Positions 14,763 to 16,828 of a stretch of 16,828 nt of DNA are shown one piece after another; within the stretch, counting starts at the first letter, position 1, and every line of letters begins with the position of its first letter. The notes beneath the pieces are model-generated. The model made no database searches. It was not told the DNA's origin and saw only the letters and a list, made by a program, of their open reading frames with translations. Made by a program: the position numbers and the translations under genes. Origin of the DNA: Anaerolineales bacterium (GTDB lineage: Bacteria; Chloroflexota; Anaerolineae; Anaerolineales; Villigracilaceae); contig JADLCG010000144.1 of assembly GCA_020847355.1 (NCBI GenBank), positions 1 through 16,828 on the forward strand, read 5' to 3'.

Positions 14763-14802
14763 CCTTTTGAGATTCAACTTGTAGTTAAATTTGAGGGCTT
14801 TT

Positions 14803-14846
14803 AAAGTTTTTTGCCGCATATCTTTTTTTCTGCGGCAAGAGATTTT
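14803..14846. repeat. short palindromic element C in the uvrB/membrane-protein divergent region
   Basis: TTGCCGCA (14811-14818) pairs with TGCGGCAA (14831-14838) around a 12-nt T-rich loop. GCGGCAAGAGATTT (14832-14845) differs by one base from GCGGCAAAAGATTT (4897-4910) of element A. The left flank GTTTTTTGCCGC also parallels GTTTTTTAGCCGC there. It therefore looks like a reduced relative of element A. It lies about 30 nt upstream of the uvrB -35. Confidence 0.55.
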
Positions 14847-14874
14847 TATTCCATTCTTTTAACCGCTCCCGTCT

Positions 14875-14903
14875 TTGCTTTAACTTCTCTTTTCGTGTAA
14901 AAT
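14875..14903 (+). promoter_or_regulatory. candidate promoter of uvrB
   Basis: TTGCTT (14875-14880) and TAAAAT (14898-14903) are separated by exactly 17 nt. The predicted start point near 14910 falls inside the LexA-like box that follows. The leader to the ATG at 14943 would be about 33 nt. Confidence 0.55.
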
Positions 14904-14917
14904 AGAACACTCGTTCG
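14904..14917 (+). promoter_or_regulatory. LexA/SOS-box-like operator of uvrB
   Basis: AGAACACTCGTTCG contains GAAC (14905-14908), four bases, and GTTC (14913-14916), a perfect dyad of the GAAC-N4-GTTC type bound by LexA/DinR in Gram-positive bacteria. It abuts the -10 box and covers the predicted start point, a standard repressor position. uvrB is an SOS gene in several bacteria. Which site the Chloroflexota LexA of this organism recognises is not known to me. Confidence 0.6.
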
Positions 14918-14942
14918 CTCAACTTTCAAAACGCAGGTAATT

Positions 14943-16828
14943 ATGGAATTCAAACTTCAAGCTCCCTTTATCCCTATGGGCGATCAACCCGAAGCCATTC
15001 GCGGTTTAGTGAATGGCGTGAATGAGGGCAAGAAACATCAGGTTTTGCTTGGCGCTACCGGCACAGGCAAAACTTTCACCATTGCTTCTGTGATTCAGGA
15101 ATTGCAAAAACCCGCGTTGATCATGGCGCACAATAAAACTTTGGCGGCGCAGTTATATGCCGAATTCAAAGAATTCTTTCCGCAAAATGCAGTTTCTTAC
15201 TTCGTCTCTTATTATGATTACTATCAGCCTGAAGCGTATGTTCCCCGCCATGATTTATTCATCGAAAAAGAAACGGAAATCAACGAAGAGATCGAGCGCC
15301 TGCGTCTTGCGGCAACCACTGCGCTGGTCTCGCGGCGCGATGTGATTATCGTCGCTTCGGTCTCTTGTATTTATGGTTTGGGCAACCCCGAGGAATTCAA
15401 CAAAGGCTCTGTAAATTTGAAGGTGGGCGAGTTGGTTCGTAGAAATGCCTTATTACGACGCTTGATTGAATCGCAATATCAAAGAAATGACATGGAATTG
15501 CGCTCAGGTACGTTTCGCGTGCGCGGCGATACGTTGGAAATTATCCCAGCCTATGAAGATAAAAAAGGCTATCGCATTGCCTTCTTTGGCGATGAAGTGG
15601 AACGGATCACGCAGTTTAGTCCGCTGACGGGCGAAATTTTTGAAGAGCCAAAAGAAATTGCCATCTTCCCGGCGAAGCAGTATTTAACCGATGCCGACAA
15701 AACCAAAGAAGCGATTGCCGATATTGAAAAAGAACTAGAAGAACGCATGGCGCAATATAAACAAGCCGGCAGGATTTTAGAATCCCAACGCCTTGAACAA
15801 CGCACGCGCTACGATTTAGAAATGCTCAAAGAAGTTGGCTATTGCTCTGGCATTGAAAATTACTCGCGCCATTTTGACCGCCGCGCGCCCGGTACGCATC
15901 CGTGGACGATGATAGATTTCTTGCCCAGCGATTATCTGCTGGTGATTGACGAAAGCCACATGACCATTCCGCAAATTCGCGGCATGTATAACGGCGACCG
16001 TGCGCGCAAAGAAACGCTGGTTGAATATGGATTCCGTCTGCCCAGCGCGGTGGATAACCGCCCGCTTAAGTTTGAAGAATTTGAAGAAGTGATGGGCAAT
16101 ACAATTTACACGTCTGCCACGCCCGGACCGTATGAGTTGAAAAATGCGGAGCAAACCGTCGAGCAAATTATCCGCCCAACCGGGTTGGTTGATCCGCAGG
16201 TGGACGTTCGCCCTACCAAAGGGCAGATAGATGATCTGGTCGGAGAGATCAACCAACGGGTAGAAAGACGCGAGCGCGTTTTAGTCACGACGCTGACAAA
16301 ACGAATGTCAGAAGATTTGACCAAATATCTGCACGAGTTAGGAATCAAGGTTCAGTATTTGCATTCCGAAGTGGAGACGCTGGAGCGCATCAGCATTTTG
16401 CGCGATTTGCGTTTGGGAACTTTCGATGTGTTGGTAGGCATCAACTTATTGCGCGAAGGGCTGGATTTGCCCGAAGTTTCTCTGGTGGCAATTTTGGATG
16501 CCGATAAAGAAGGCTTCTTGCGATCTGATACCGCTTTGCTTCAAACCATTGGGCGCGCCGCGCGGAATGCCAACGGCACAGTGATTATGTATGCGGACCG
16601 CACCACCGATTCGATGAAGCGCGCCATTGACGAAACCAATCGCCGCCGCGCCAAGCAAATGAAATACAACGAGGCGAACGGCATTACGCCGATTAGCATT
16701 ACCAAAGCCATTCATGATTTGACCGAGGAGTTAACTTCTAAATCTGTGGGCGAAGCCAAAGGAGCGTATAAAGTTAAGGGCGATATGCCGCGCAACGAAC
16801 TTCGGCAGATCATTCACGAGATGGAAAA
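14943..16828 (+). CDS. uvrB: excinuclease ABC subunit UvrB, 3' end cut by the window
   Basis: UvrB receives damaged DNA from UvrA, verifies the lesion and recruits UvrC. 628 residues are visible with no stop, and the family is usually about 660-700, so only the last few dozen are missing. Visible are Walker A GATGTGKT (37-44), the beta-hairpin region with YYDYYQPEAYVP (about 95-106), motif II DESH (336-339), YTSATPGPYE, VGINLLREGLDLPEV and QTIGRAARN. The linker to the C-terminal UVR coiled-coil that binds UvrC begins near the right edge. The ATG at 14943 has AGG 6 nt upstream. The gene has its own promoter and a LexA-like box, unlike mfd about 3 kb upstream. Confidence 0.98.
   Translation, partial: MEFKLQAPFIPMGDQPEAIRGLVNGVNEGKKHQVLLGATGTGKTFTIASVIQELQKPALIMAHNKTLAAQLYAEFKEFFPQNAVSYFVSYYDYYQPEAYVPRHDLFIEKETEINEEIERLRLAATTALVSRRDVIIVASVSCIYGLGNPEEFNKGSVNLKVGELVRRNALLRRLIESQYQRNDMELRSGTFRVRGDTLEIIPAYEDKKGYRIAFFGDEVERITQFSPLTGEIFEEPKEIAIFPAKQYLTDADKTKEAIADIEKELEERMAQYKQAGRILESQRLEQRTRYDLEMLKEVGYCSGIENYSRHFDRRAPGTHPWTMIDFLPSDYLLVIDESHMTIPQIRGMYNGDRARKETLVEYGFRLPSAVDNRPLKFEEFEEVMGNTIYTSATPGPYELKNAEQTVEQIIRPTGLVDPQVDVRPTKGQIDDLVGEINQRVERRERVLVTTLTKRMSEDLTKYLHELGIKVQYLHSEVETLERISILRDLRLGTFDVLVGINLLREGLDLPEVSLVAILDADKEGFLRSDTALLQTIGRAARNANGTVIMYADRTTDSMKRAIDETNRRRAKQMKYNEANGITPISITKAIHDLTEELTSKSVGEAKGAYKVKGDMPRNELRQIIHEME

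Overview
The window looks like part of a chromosome from an uncultured Chloroflexota bacterium, most likely class Anaerolineae. This rests on inference, not a search: the housekeeping proteins (Eno, PyrG, Pth, Mfd, UvrB) are bacterial, and a stand-alone Roadblock/LC7 protein, Thr/Pro-rich exported proteins and a lone MsmX/UgpC-type sugar ATPase fit that group. GC content is intermediate. There is no phage, insertion sequence, CRISPR array, rRNA or tRNA gene that I can support.

Layout. Positions 152-4114 (minus strand) hold a sugar-ABC ATPase (ugpC/msmX type), an MFS transporter and enolase, separated by promoters or terminators, so probably independent units. Positions 4271-4726 (plus) hold a small single-domain TIR protein, divergent from eno and convergent with pyrG. 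Positions 4931-7215 (minus) hold pyrG and a Roadblock/LC7 gene. Positions 7356-12619 (plus) look like one transcription unit or closely spaced genes: a small exported, C-terminally anchored protein, pth, mfd and a lipoprotein. Positions 12686-14746 (minus) hold a large polytopic GT-C-like membrane protein. Positions 14943 to the right edge (plus) hold uvrB, cut by the window end.

Functional themes. Two nucleotide-excision-repair genes, mfd (transcription-coupled recognition) and uvrB (damage verification), lie about 3 kb apart. Only uvrB carries a LexA/SOS-box-like operator, GAAC-N4-GTTC, directly after a -35/-10 pair. Central metabolism (eno, pyrG) and translation quality control (pth) make up the rest of the core genes. 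The accessory genes are the TIR protein, the Roadblock protein, the two exported proteins and the membrane protein.

The most notable non-coding structure is a set of palindromic intergenic elements. Two large inverted-repeat elements of about 115 bp bracket pyrG. The upstream one has a symmetric three-arm core that can fold into two mutually exclusive GC hairpins. A shorter relative of the downstream element lies in the leader region of uvrB. I did not find a convincing multi-gene undescribed system. The best candidates for a second look are the uvrB operator, the pyrG-flanking elements, the solitary TIR gene and a Pth with substituted active-site-region residues.
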